A stretch of 22,560 bases of DNA, from the NCBI GenBank assembly GCA_028708195.1, contig JAQVZK010000003.1:1-22560 (forward strand). Direction: 5' to 3'. Position 1 is the stretch's first letter; each line of letters starts with the position of its first letter. Below the pieces are notes generated by a model. It was given only the letters and a program-made list of their open reading frames with translations. It searched no databases and was not told the origin of the DNA. Made by a program: the position numbers and the translations under genes. The DNA is from Desulfovibrio sp. (GTDB lineage Bacteria > Desulfobacterota > Desulfovibrionia > Desulfovibrionales > Desulfovibrionaceae). Shown piece after piece: positions 1 through 7,270 of this stretch.

Positions 1-622
1 CATGTGCGGCCTGCTGAAAATGCTTGATCTGGGCATGATCACCAGCCTGCCGCGCATCTTTGGCGTGCAGTCCGAGCATGCGGACCCTGTGTGGCGCTAC
101 TATGACACCCCCAAGGATTCACGCCACTGGCAGCCTGTGACCGTGCAGGCCAGCGTGGCCCAGGCGGCCATGATAGGTAACCCCGTGTCCTTCCCCCGAG
201 TGCGCATGCTGGCCGAACGCTTTATTGAAGCGGGCGGCGAACGTGCCTTTCAGGTGGTGCGCGTGACCGAACAGCAGATTATGGACGCGATGATCGTTGG
301 CAACCGCCACGGCCATATCGCCTGCACTCAGGGTGGCGAATGCCTGGCTGGTCTGCGCAATGCCCGCGCCCTCGGTCTTGTGGGCGACAACGAGCATGCG
401 GTGCTGGACGCCACGGCCCATGCCCTCAAGTTTGCGGGATTTCAGGATATGTACTTCAGTGACGCCTTCCCGACGGAATACGGCGTCACACCGGACAAGA
501 GCCTTGCCAATCTGCCGGAACTTCTTTTGCCCCAGAGTGCCCGTGATGGCCGCGAAGTGGCGGAGTTTGCCAGCATGGGGGCTGATGCCGTGGTGCGCAG
601 GCTTAATCTGCAAAAAAAGTAA
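1..622 (+). CDS. thrC: Threonine synthase, C-terminal part (5' end outside window)
   Basis: The last 206 codons of a pyridoxal-phosphate enzyme that converts O-phosphohomoserine to threonine, the final step of threonine synthesis in the cytoplasm. The frame is open to the left edge (position 2 is the first base of a codon), so the ATG there is internal and the PLP-lysine region is missing. Stretches such as IFGVQSEHADPVWRYY, VQASVAQAAMIGNPVSFPRV and HIACTQGGECLAGL resemble the C-terminal half of threonine synthases, including the repeated use of Gly/Asn/Ser around the substrate pocket. The frame ends at TAA 620-622, and a hairpin follows 26 nt later. Together with asd further right it points to the aspartate-family pathway, but the two are not in one operon. 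The family call is from recognition of the sequence; the full domain order cannot be checked. Confidence 0.85.
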   Translation, partial: MCGLLKMLDLGMITSLPRIFGVQSEHADPVWRYYDTPKDSRHWQPVTVQASVAQAAMIGNPVSFPRVRMLAERFIEAGGERAFQVVRVTEQQIMDAMIVGNRHGHIACTQGGECLAGLRNARALGLVGDNEHAVLDATAHALKFAGFQDMYFSDAFPTEYGVTPDKSLANLPELLLPQSARDGREVAEFASMGADAVVRRLNLQKK

Positions 623-648
623 AACAAGCAATATTTATTCAATACAAT

Positions 649-687
649 GCGGTGGAGTAACAGTGGTTACGCCGCCGCATTTTCTTG
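649..687 (+). terminator. Probable Rho-independent terminator after thrC
   Basis: A hairpin with arms 649-661 and 666-678 (GCGGTGGAGTAAC against GTTACGCCGCCGC, two mismatches, 4-nt loop) is followed by ATTTTCTT. It lies 26 nt past the threonine synthase stop and before the fabF promoter region, so it most likely ends the thrC transcript. The T-run is interrupted, so efficiency is uncertain. Confidence 0.5.
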
Positions 688-769
688 GGCCGGGCATAAA
701 ATCTGTTGCAGGGCTTACTGCCCGGTGCGCGGCCAGAGCCGGAATTTTTCCGCAGGCTGTAATACGCCA

Positions 770-798
770 TATACATGCCGCGCGCGTTTGATTATAAT
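770..798 (+). promoter_or_regulatory. Candidate sigma70-type promoter for fabF
   Basis: A perfect TATAAT lies at 793-798, with a weak -35 (TATACA, 770-775, 4 of 6 matches) 17 nt upstream. It sits in the only AT-rich patch between the thrC hairpin and the fabF ribosome binding site and would give a leader of about 25 nt. Inferred from sequence only. Confidence 0.45.
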
Positions 799-830
799 TT
801 TGATACGAAAATTAACGTTCAGGAGCGCAT

Positions 831-2063
831 ATGCGTAAGGTGGTTGTAACTGGGCACGGCATCGTCTCGCCCTCTGGCAATGACAGCGATACACTTTGGA
901 AAAATATTTCAACCGGCACATCGGGCATAAAAAAACTTGATGGCCCCGCCTTTGCCGAAAGTCTGGCGCGGATTGGGGGCAAGATAGATGACTTTTGCCC
1001 AGAAGCCTATCTGGATGCCAAGGAAACCAAGAAGTACGACCATTATATCCAGTATGCCTATGCTGCGGCAAAGCAGGCTCTGGATATGGCGAATCTCGGT
1101 AGTGAAGGCTGGGATGCTGAAATGGCGGGCGTTTATGTGGGCTCTGGCGTTGGTGGCATTGAAACCATCATGCGCAACCACGAGGCCTTTCTTACCAGGG
1201 GTGCCCGCCGCGTTTCGCCCTTTATGGTGCCGATGATGATCAGCAACATGGCCTCGGGGGTCATTGCCATCAAAACGGGCTTCAAGGGCGCAAACTATGC
1301 TCCTGTTTCGGCGTGCGCCACGGCCAATACCGCTATTGGCGAAGCCTTTTTGAGCATACGGCACGGCTATGCCGACGTGATGCTGGCTGGTGGGTCTGAC
1401 GCGGGCATTCATCCCTTTTTGTTTGCGGGATTTTCCAGCATGAAGGCTTTGTCCACCAATAACGAGCATCCCACCCAGGCCAGCCGGCCCTTTGACCGTG
1501 ACCGCGACGGCTTTGTCATGTCCGAAGGGGCGGCGGTTCTTTTGCTTGAGGATCTTGAACACGCCAAGCGGCGTGGTGCGACGATTCTGGGCGAAGTGGC
1601 GGGCTACGGCGCCACCTGCGACGCTGGTCATATTACATCGCCGGACTTTCAGGGCGGAGCCCGGGCCATGAGCATTGCCATCAAGCAGGCCGGGGTGGCC
1701 CCGCGCGAGATAGGCTACGTCAACGCCCACGCCACAGGAACGAGGGAAGGCGATAAATCCGAGGCCAAGGCCATCAGGGACGTTTTCAGCGACTGCCTGG
1801 ACAGTGTGCGGGTCAGTGCCACAAAATCCATGACAGGGCATCTTTTTGGCGCGGCTGGCGGCATTGAAAGCATCATTACCTTGCAGGCGCTGCAGCATGG
1901 GCTGCTGCCGCCCACCATCAATCTGGATAACCCGGATGAGGAATGCGGCCTGAACCATGTTTGCAATGTTGCCGTGCCGACGGACACGACGCTTGCGCTT
2001 TCCAACGCTTTTGGCTTTGGCGGGCACAACGCCTCGCTGGTATTCAGAAAGTACGAGGCGTAA
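831..2063 (+). CDS. fabF: 3-oxoacyl-[acyl-carrier-protein] synthase II (KAS II)
   Basis: A 410-residue condensing enzyme of type II fatty acid synthesis that elongates acyl-ACP with malonyl-ACP in the cytosol. The thiolase-fold catalytic triad is visible: Cys162 in VSACATAN, His300 in NAHATGTREGD and His337 in KSMTGHLFGAAGG. The glycine-rich end FGFGGHNASLVF is also typical, and the length matches the usual 410-415 residues. The ATG at 831 is preceded by AGGAG at 821-825 with good spacing. The gene stands alone: no acpP, fabG or fabD lies beside it and both neighbours are unrelated, so it may be a second KAS copy with a special chain-length role rather than the housekeeping enzyme. That point is inference. 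It ends at TAA 2061-2063, followed by a very strong terminator. Confidence 0.93.
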   Translation: MRKVVVTGHGIVSPSGNDSDTLWKNISTGTSGIKKLDGPAFAESLARIGGKIDDFCPEAYLDAKETKKYDHYIQYAYAAAKQALDMANLGSEGWDAEMAGVYVGSGVGGIETIMRNHEAFLTRGARRVSPFMVPMMISNMASGVIAIKTGFKGANYAPVSACATANTAIGEAFLSIRHGYADVMLAGGSDAGIHPFLFAGFSSMKALSTNNEHPTQASRPFDRDRDGFVMSEGAAVLLLEDLEHAKRRGATILGEVAGYGATCDAGHITSPDFQGGARAMSIAIKQAGVAPREIGYVNAHATGTREGDKSEAKAIRDVFSDCLDSVRVSATKSMTGHLFGAAGGIESIITLQALQHGLLPPTINLDNPDEECGLNHVCNVAVPTDTTLALSNAFGFGGHNASLVFRKYEA

Positions 2064-2095
2064 GAGCTGTTTTCAATAAGGTAGTTACGCCACAG

Positions 2096-2141
2096 TTCCA
2101 CATAAAAAGCGCAGCCGTCTGGCTGCGCTTTTTATGTGGAA
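2096..2141 (+). terminator. Strong intrinsic terminator, bidirectional in form
   Basis: A perfect 21-bp stem (2096-2116 with 2121-2141) has a 4-nt GTCT loop. The inner part is GC-rich (GCGCAGCC), and the right arm carries the CTTTTT run, with AAAAAG in the left arm, so the structure can work on either strand. It begins 33 nt after the fabF stop. It also faces the minus-strand tRNA thiolase gene that ends at 2333 and could stop read-through from that side. Confidence 0.85.
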
Positions 2142-2200
2142 AGACAACAGGTTTGAACTTTGGGCATTTGAGGGCAGGCGGCTCCCTGTAGTATACTGAA

Positions 2201-2317
2201 ATAAAATAAAAGTTTTAGGGTGTGGGGGTGTGGGGGTGTGGGGGAGGAGACCCTTTTATAAAAGGGCCCCTCCCCCACAAAGCATCTTACCGTCCCAAAA
2301 AACGCTCCCCACAAAAC
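2201..2317 (-). repeat. Dispersed G/C palindromic repeat, copy 1, with preceding half-unit
   Basis: Read on the minus strand, this starts 16 nt after the tRNA thiolase stop. A half-unit (TTTTGTGGGGAGCG type, 2303-2317) is followed by a full palindrome at 2238-2278: outer arms GTGGGGGAGG and CCTCCCCCAC, inner perfect palindrome CCCTTTTATAAAAGGG at 2251-2266. Then comes a C-rich tract and the tail CTAAAACTTTTATTTTATT, down to 2201. The same plan recurs near 7.1 and 20.6 kb, and in weaker form at 18.66 kb. The plus strand of the C-rich tract is a G-quadruplex motif. The function is unknown to me; it may be a REP-like element or a 3' end signal. Confidence 0.8.
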
Positions 2318-2332
2318 ACTTCCCCCAATATT

Positions 2333-3244
2333 CTACCCTTCGTCTTTGAGGGCGGCGCGTATGCGGCACACGCCGCAGGTATCGCCTGACGAGGTGGGGT
2401 AGCCGCACAGGGTGCAGGGTGCCAGTTGCACGCCCTCCTCTGCTTCGCGCCGGGCAAAGACAGGCCGCCCACGGGCAAGAAAGCCCTGATAAAAATCGAG
2501 CTTACGGCCGGGCATGGCGGCTTCGAGGTTTTGCATGAGCCCTTTGAGAACGGTGAAGCTGGCACCGGGGCTGTAGGGGCAGGGCGCGTAGTGGTTTTCG
2601 ATGCCCATAAGGAAGGCATAGTTGGCGGTTTCAAATTCTGTGAGCCGCCAGAGGGGTTTGACTTTGCGTGAAAAGCCGTGCTCGCTGTCGAGGCCCGGCC
2701 CCTGGTCGGACAGGTAGGCCGTGTCCCAGCGCAGGGTATTGCTGAAGAGGCGGGCCACCTCGTCGTCAAGGTTATGGCCTGTAGCCAGAGCGTCAAAGCC
2801 TTCGTCCAGGGCTACCTTGTTGAAGAAATGCCGTTTGATTTTGCCGCAGGCGGAGCAGACAGGCCGGTTCAGGCGGTTTTTGACATCGGGAATGGGCAGA
2901 CCTTCGGCGGCCATTTCCTTTACCATAAGCTTGAGGCCGTGCTTGGCGCAAAAGCGCTCCACCACGCCGCGCGCGGCGGGGGAAGACACGGGGATGGCAA
3001 GGTCGATGTGCAGGCCCGTGACATTGTACCCCTGCTGCGAAAGTTCAAGCATGAGCGCCAGAGAGTCCTTGCCGCCAGAGAGCGCCACAAGTACCCGTTC
3101 ATCGCGGGTGAAAAGTTTTTGGCCTTCGATGCCCCTGGCCACCTGACGGGAAAAAAAATCCTTGTAGCACGTGGGGCAGAAGGCGGCATTGTGGCTGCGC
3201 AGGGCCACCACGGCTTCAGCTTTGCAAATCTTGCACTTCATCAT
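2333..3244 (-). CDS. TtuA/Ncs6-type tRNA 2-thiouridine synthetase (PP-loop, Fe-S)
   Basis: A 303-residue tRNA sulfur transferase of the TtcA/TtuA/Ncs6 group. These enzymes adenylate a tRNA base through a PP-loop and insert sulfur. The PP-loop SGGKDS lies at 56-61. Cys130 and Cys133 (PVCSACG) and Cys222 (APCPYS) fall exactly where TtuA enzymes hold their catalytic iron-sulfur cluster. Two zinc knuckles frame the protein: C4/C7 with C23/C26, and C277/C280 with C290/C293. That architecture is typical of TtuA/Ncs6 rather than TtcA, so the likely product is a 2-thiolated uridine (position 54 or 34); the target base is inferred. Two ATGs stand in tandem (3244 and 3241). AGGA at 3251-3248 is better spaced for the second, so the true protein may be one residue shorter. 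It follows the glycosyltransferase gene by 57 nt and is probably in that operon. Confidence 0.85.
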   Translation of the reverse strand: MMKCKICKAEAVVALRSHNAAFCPTCYKDFFSRQVARGIEGQKLFTRDERVLVALSGGKDSLALMLELSQQGYNVTGLHIDLAIPVSSPAARGVVERFCAKHGLKLMVKEMAAEGLPIPDVKNRLNRPVCSACGKIKRHFFNKVALDEGFDALATGHNLDDEVARLFSNTLRWDTAYLSDQGPGLDSEHGFSRKVKPLWRLTEFETANYAFLMGIENHYAPCPYSPGASFTVLKGLMQNLEAAMPGRKLDFYQGFLARGRPVFARREAEEGVQLAPCTLCGYPTSSGDTCGVCRIRAALKDEG

Positions 3245-3301
3245 TGTTCCTGGGCTGTATGTATGAATAGGCCGACATAGTATTTCAGTATGGAGAACTG
3301 T

Positions 3302-4654
3302 TCAAGCCTGCTGGCTGTCCTCGGTGGGCTGCGGGGGGTCGAGCCAGCCGAGCTTACGGCACCATTGCTGGTAGAGGTCGCATGTGCGGGCAGCAAAGGA
3401 TTCAAGTCCGATGTGGGGACGCAGTGCCTGGCCGCCTTCGGTGAGTCGAAGGCGTAAGGGGGCATCCTGCATGATATCAATCATGGCCTTGGCGAGAGCC
3501 TGGGGATCGTTTTCTTCCACCAGCAGGGCGGCGTTGGCGGGCGGGCGCCCGCCCAGCTTCAGGCGTTCACTGTGCAGGGGACTTTTGCTGCACACTGTAG
3601 GCAGGTTGGCCGCCATGCCTGCCCAGAGGCTTTCGGGCAGCTCTTCGGGGGAAGACCCCGGCGATATCCAGGCGTGGCAATGCTGCAGAACATCCGGCAG
3701 GGCTTGCTCATTGAGCAGGCACAGGCGCGAACTGACACCAAGGTTTTCAGCTTCTTCAAGCAGTTCTGCATAGCGGGGGCCGCCGCCAAGGGCGCGTACT
3801 TCCCACGGGGGCAGGTCGTCGAGCTGCCAGATGGCAGCCATAGCCCGGGTGACAAGCTGCGCGCCGGAGCGCGGCGTCAGCGCATCGGCCAGACCAAAGA
3901 TAAAGCGCAGGCGGCAGGGCTGCGATGCCTCTGCGGCATGGGCTGCGGTCTGGGGATCAGCCTGTGCCCAGGGGGAAGACGGGGCAAAGTCGTCAAGGTT
4001 CATGCCCGGCGCAACCAGGGTGAGAAAGTCTCCGTCCAGACGCAGGGTACGGCCCTTTTCACCGTGTTCAGGAAACACCGCTTTTGTGTTTTCGCCAGTC
4101 TGGCCACCTTTGCCCGCCGCCGTAGCGCGCGGTTTTGGCGCTTCAGTTGCGCTCAGACGTTCCTGAACATGGCGGGAACCGCAGAGGATTTTGTGGGCAG
4201 CAAAGCAAGGTTTGCCCGTCAGGCTCTGGGGGCTGGGAGCGCGCAAGAGAAAGGCGTGCGCCAAAAGAGTTCCGCCCGGCTGGCGCATGCGTACTACGCT
4301 GCGGCCAAGGGGCATGGCGTCCTGACCTACGGTCTGCACCAGAAGGCGTGGATGTCTGCGCTGCCAGCGCCACAACCGCCAGTGGTTGAAAGGATTGTGG
4401 GCGCTGGCGCTGCTGACGGGTATGACGGGCAGGTTGAGCTGCACCGCCCGGGCGTACAGGGCGGAGTTTTCAAGGCAGGCCAGCATGGGGGCCAGGCGGC
4501 CGCCGTCGCGCATGCTGCGGGCCAGGGCAAGCACATGCTCCTCTTCCATACGGGCAGTGCGCATGGCCGAGCCAAGCTCGGCCCAACGGCGTTGTTCGTC
4601 CAGCGTGGCGGGACCAGGAGAGGTGTTTTGCAGGGCAATGAGCAGTACACGCAT
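3302..4654 (-). CDS. GT4-like glycosyltransferase (GT-B fold), acceptor unknown
   Basis: A 450-residue protein built like a GT-B glycosyltransferase, which moves a sugar from a nucleotide-sugar donor to an unknown acceptor. The C-terminal Rossmann half is the recognisable part: APGMNLDDF at 215-223, FIFGLADALTPRSGAQ at 251-266, then WISPGSSPEELPESLWAGMA at 329-348, which carries the spaced acidic residues of the GT4 donor site. The N-terminal half is weakly conserved, and residues about 168-205 form a low-complexity Lys/Gly/Thr-rich insertion just before the second domain. There is no signal peptide or membrane segment, so it is cytosolic. The ATG at 4654 shares one base with the aminotransferase stop (TGATG) and has only a poor ribosome binding site, so translation is probably coupled. 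No other envelope-polysaccharide gene lies nearby, which leaves its role open. Confidence 0.72.
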   Translation of the reverse strand: MRVLLIALQNTSPGPATLDEQRRWAELGSAMRTARMEEEHVLALARSMRDGGRLAPMLACLENSALYARAVQLNLPVIPVSSASAHNPFNHWRLWRWQRRHPRLLVQTVGQDAMPLGRSVVRMRQPGGTLLAHAFLLRAPSPQSLTGKPCFAAHKILCGSRHVQERLSATEAPKPRATAAGKGGQTGENTKAVFPEHGEKGRTLRLDGDFLTLVAPGMNLDDFAPSSPWAQADPQTAAHAAEASQPCRLRFIFGLADALTPRSGAQLVTRAMAAIWQLDDLPPWEVRALGGGPRYAELLEEAENLGVSSRLCLLNEQALPDVLQHCHAWISPGSSPEELPESLWAGMAANLPTVCSKSPLHSERLKLGGRPPANAALLVEENDPQALAKAMIDIMQDAPLRLRLTEGGQALRPHIGLESFAARTCDLYQQWCRKLGWLDPPQPTEDSQQA

Positions 4655-5616
4655 CAGAAGGGGGTGCCTTGTTCCAGCAGATGGTTGAGCAGGGCTGTTT
4701 TGAGCCAGCGGGCTACCGGGCCCGGTCTGCCACGTTGCTCGCCTTGGCCAACGGGCATGCCGTCAAAATGTGTAACGCCCACACAGAGCGTGGAACTGGT
4801 GAAAAGCAGCATTTCACGGGCAGTGGCGATTTCGTCCCTGTGGATGGGCCTTTCTTGCACAGCCAGGGGATTGGGGGTGCGCCGGGCCGCCAGTTCAAGG
4901 CCCGCCAGCATGGTGGTGCCGGGCAGGATGCGCTTGAGTTCCGGGCAGAGCAGGCGGCCGCTGTCGTCCACAAGGCCCACGTTGGCGGTGGCGGCCTCGC
5001 CCAGAAAGCCCAGTTCGTCAAAGGTCACGGCAACGTCCATGCCTTTTGGGGCCGCTTCCATCGCCATGAAAACATTGGGCAGGTAATTGGTGTTTTTTAT
5101 GCGGGCCAGATATTCCTGCTTGGGCGGAATGCCGCTCGTAAAGGCCGTAAGGCCCTTTTCATAAAAGGCATCGCCCGCAAAATTCTTGCGCAGGGCCACA
5201 ACGTACAGGCCCGCCTTTGGGCATTCTTCGGGGCTGATGCCAAAGCCGCCGGGCCCACGGCTCAGAAAAACGCGCATGTCGCCGTGGTCGCTGCCCGCTG
5301 CGCGGGCGACATCAAGAATGATGTCACGCAAACTGTCCCACGTGCAGGGGGGCGTGATTTTTAGCGCGGCAGCGCCGCTTTTGAGGCGGGCCAGGTGCTG
5401 GTCAAAGCTGAACAATCTGCCCTGGCGGTAGCTGATGCTCTCAAAAAGGCCGTCGCCCCGGTGACAGATATGGTCGTCAAGCGGCAGGAGCAAGAGGCTT
5501 GCGTCAGTGCAGATATGGCCCACCCTGTGATCATAAAAAGCCAGCACGTTTTCTGATCCGGGCCGGGGGGCGGCCAAAAGGGCCGCGAGGTAGGTCTGGG
5601 CATCCACTGTTTTCAA
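4654..5616 (-). CDS. Class IV aminotransferase (BCAT / aminodeoxychorismate lyase fold)
   Basis: A 320-residue PLP enzyme of fold type IV, the family of branched-chain aminotransferase, D-amino-acid aminotransferase and 4-amino-4-deoxychorismate lyase. Visible motifs, numbered from the TTG start, are GDGLFESISY near 54-63, the PLP lysine Lys174 in YLARIKNTNYLPN, and GFLGEAATANVGLV near 204-217, which holds the cofactor-binding glutamate. The frame is open further upstream to 5688, but no good signal is there. TTG at 5616 has GAGGAG at 5629-5624, 7 nt away, and gives a normal family length, so I choose it. Which substrate it uses cannot be told from the motifs. It leads an apparent operon with the glycosyltransferase and tRNA thiolase genes, and a strong GC hairpin lies just before its ribosome binding site. 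Confidence 0.8.
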   Translation of the reverse strand: MKTVDAQTYLAALLAAPRPGSENVLAFYDHRVGHICTDASLLLLPLDDHICHRGDGLFESISYRQGRLFSFDQHLARLKSGAAALKITPPCTWDSLRDIILDVARAAGSDHGDMRVFLSRGPGGFGISPEECPKAGLYVVALRKNFAGDAFYEKGLTAFTSGIPPKQEYLARIKNTNYLPNVFMAMEAAPKGMDVAVTFDELGFLGEAATANVGLVDDSGRLLCPELKRILPGTTMLAGLELAARRTPNPLAVQERPIHRDEIATAREMLLFTSSTLCVGVTHFDGMPVGQGEQRGRPGPVARWLKTALLNHLLEQGTPF

Positions 5617-5634
5617 GGGGGGTCTCCTCAATGG

Positions 5635-5662
5635 CACGCGGGGCGTAAAGCCGCCCCGCGTG
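5635..5662 (-). promoter_or_regulatory. GC-rich hairpin just upstream of aminotransferase RBS
   Basis: Perfect 11-bp arms CACGCGGGGCG (5635-5645) and CGCCCCGCGTG (5652-5662) enclose a 6-nt loop. In the minus-strand transcript the hairpin ends 5 nt before the GAGGAG of the aminotransferase gene. There is no T-run on either side, so it does not look like a normal terminator. It could stabilise a processed 5' end or affect translation initiation; this is inference. Confidence 0.5.
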
Positions 5663-5817
5663 TCCTGCAGGCGCAAGTTCCAGAGCATTCATGCTGACCG
5701 CTCTGGCGGCTGTGTGCCAACGCTTGTTTTGCAGGCGTAAGCGCGTTTTAGCGCTCAAGGTTTGTGAACGAACGTGGCTCCGGCGTTGCAAGCGCGCATC
5801 GCCAACGTCGGCATGCT

Positions 5818-6864
5818 CTATGCCTCGAAAACGTCTTTGTTTGTCACGCGCACAAGGTCGCGCTGCACGAGTTCTTCGGCAATCTGCACGGCGTTGAGGG
5901 CCGCGCCCTTGCGGATGTTGTCGGCCACAATCCACAAGTTCAGGCCATTTTCAATGGTTTCATCCTCGCGGATGCGGCCCACATAGGTGAAATCGTCGCC
6001 CACGCAGTAGCCGGGCATGGGGTACATCAGCTCGCGGGGATTGTCGAACACACGCACGCCAGGTGCCTGTGACAGCATGACGCGGGCGTCACGGGCCGAT
6101 ACCTTCTTTTCCGTCTCAATATTGACGGATTCTGCATGGCAGTAAAAAATGGGCACGCGCACACAGGTGGCCGTCACCTTGACCGACGGATCGTTGAAGA
6201 TTTTAACGGTCTCATGAACCATCTTCATTTCTTCCTTGGTGTAGTCGTTTTCAAGGAAGACGTCGATGTGCGGCAGGCAGTTGAATGCGATGCGGTAGGG
6301 GTAGGTATTGTTTTCGGGGTCACGGCCGTTGAAAAGGTCGCGCACCTGGCGTTCGAGTTCTTCAATGCCTTTCTGCCCCGTGCCAGAAACCGCCTGATAG
6401 GTGGAAACCACAATGCGCTTGATTTTTGCGGCATCGTGCAGGGGCTTCAGAGCTACGACCATCTGGATGGTGGAGCAGTTGGGGTTGGCGATAACGCCAT
6501 TGTGCGCGTTCAGCGCGTCGGCATTCACTTCGGGCACCACCAGGGGGCAGCGCTCGTCCATGCGCCATGCGGCGGAATTGTCCACCACCACACAGCCCGC
6601 GTGGGCAGCATGAGGGGCAAATTTTTGCGAAGCCGCGCCGCCAGCAGAGAAAATGGCCAGATCAATGCCTTCAAAGACGTCTTCTTTCAGCTCTTCAACG
6701 GTAAGCTCGCGCTCGCCAAAGGGCACCTTGATGCCTGCCGAGCGGGCAGAAGCAAAGGCGCGGATTTCAGTGGCGGGAAAGTCACGCTCGTGAAGGGTCT
6801 TGAGCATTTCACGGCCTACGGCGCCAGTGGCGCCCACAACGGCAACAGTCAGCTTCTCGCTCAT
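5818..6864 (-). CDS. asd: Aspartate-semialdehyde dehydrogenase
   Basis: A 348-residue NADP-dependent enzyme that reduces L-4-aspartyl phosphate to aspartate semialdehyde, the branch point to lysine/diaminopimelate, threonine and methionine. The N-terminal Rossmann motif is VVGATGAVGREM (9-20). The catalytic cysteine is Cys130 in ANPNCSTIQ, and the acid/base histidine is His243 in YCHAESVNIE. The length is normal for the family. The ATG at 6864 has AAGGAGAG about 9 nt upstream. A well-formed promoter lies 90-115 nt upstream, so asd starts its own transcript. The next minus-strand gene begins 201 nt beyond the stop and no clean terminator separates them, so partial read-through is possible. Confidence 0.95.
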   Translation of the reverse strand: MSEKLTVAVVGATGAVGREMLKTLHERDFPATEIRAFASARSAGIKVPFGERELTVEELKEDVFEGIDLAIFSAGGAASQKFAPHAAHAGCVVVDNSAAWRMDERCPLVVPEVNADALNAHNGVIANPNCSTIQMVVALKPLHDAAKIKRIVVSTYQAVSGTGQKGIEELERQVRDLFNGRDPENNTYPYRIAFNCLPHIDVFLENDYTKEEMKMVHETVKIFNDPSVKVTATCVRVPIFYCHAESVNIETEKKVSARDARVMLSQAPGVRVFDNPRELMYPMPGYCVGDDFTYVGRIREDETIENGLNLWIVADNIRKGAALNAVQIAEELVQRDLVRVTNKDVFEA

Positions 6865-6951
6865 GGTCTTTAGCTCTCCTTGGGGCGATGCCCGACGGCC
6901 TTACGGGGCCGCCGATAAAAAGGGCGCGGCATATGCGCGCGGTGAGGCGGC

Positions 6952-6980
6952 AGTATAGCCTCCATCCTGGCAAAAGTGAA
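6952..6980 (-). promoter_or_regulatory. Candidate sigma70 promoter for asd
   Basis: On the minus strand, TTCACT (6980-6975, 4 of 6 matches to the -35 consensus) and TATACT (6957-6952, 5 of 6 to the -10 consensus) are separated by exactly 17 nt. The start would be near 6945, giving a leader of about 80 nt. That leader can fold a GC hairpin around 6890-6915 before the asd ribosome binding site. Confidence 0.55.
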
Positions 6981-7016
6981 GGGCGCGCGGGACGCAAAAA
7001 CGACGTGTGCCTGGAA

Positions 7017-7190
7017 TGTTTTGTGGGGGAGGGAATCCGGATAAAGCCTTTTGTGGGGGAGGGCCCTTTTGCACTTGGAAAAGCTTTGTGGGGGAGGGAT
7101 ACTTTTGCGCTTGGAAAAGCTTTGTGAGGGAGGGACCCTTTTGCAAAAGGGTCTCCTCCCCCACACCCCCTCCCCCTAAAACCTTTATTA
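7017..7190 (+). repeat. Dispersed palindromic repeat, copy 2, with three tandem half-units
   Basis: Four successive blocks begin with TTTGTG(G/A)GGGAGGG, at 7019-7033, 7049-7063, 7084-7098 and 7120-7134. The second and third are each continued by a CTTTTGC segment and TTGGAAAAGC, making tandem units of 35 and 36 nt (7050-7084 and 7085-7120). The last block completes into a full palindrome with inner core ACCCTTTTGCAAAAGGGT (7135-7152) and right arm CTCCTCCCCCAC. A C-rich tract and the tail CTAAAACCTTTATT follow. The block lies between two minus-strand genes and its repeat orientation is opposite to asnS. Confidence 0.85.
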
Positions 7191-7270
7191 TTATCCGGTA
7201 TGTTACGGGGAGTCGCTGAACCTGGCTGGCCCTTGCGAAGCCGCGCCGAGATGGTTCAGGTCAAAATCGT

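Larger units (their letters stand above)
6865..7270. other. 406-nt intergenic region between asd and asnS
   Basis: No gene is supported here; short frames crossing it read through repeat sequence and have no ribosome binding sites. It holds the asd leader and promoter (6865-6980), the tandem repeat block (7017-7190), and a compound hairpin behind asnS. That hairpin has outer arms CTGAACC (7216-7222) and GGTTCAG (7253-7259); on the minus strand it begins 11 nt after the asnS stop and lacks a T-run. Confidence 0.7.

Noticed and set aside
909..2027. Minus-strand frame of 372 codons
   Set aside because: It is antisense to fabF, which has the full catalytic triad and a ribosome binding site.
3572..5086. 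Long plus-strand frame (504 codons)
   Set aside because: It lies antisense to the glycosyltransferase and aminotransferase genes, which show family motifs. It has no family pattern of its own and exists because of GC-rich codon bias.
5680..5706. Hairpin CCAGAGC with GCTCTGG between asd and the aminotransferase gene
   Set aside because: A 7-bp stem with a 13-nt loop and no T-run on either strand; not enough to call it the asd terminator.
6870..7219. Short frames through repeat copy 2 on both strands
   Set aside because: Their peptides (VGEGPF and KRVSSPTPP types) recur at each repeat copy in both directions. They come from the repeat DNA and have no ribosome binding sites.
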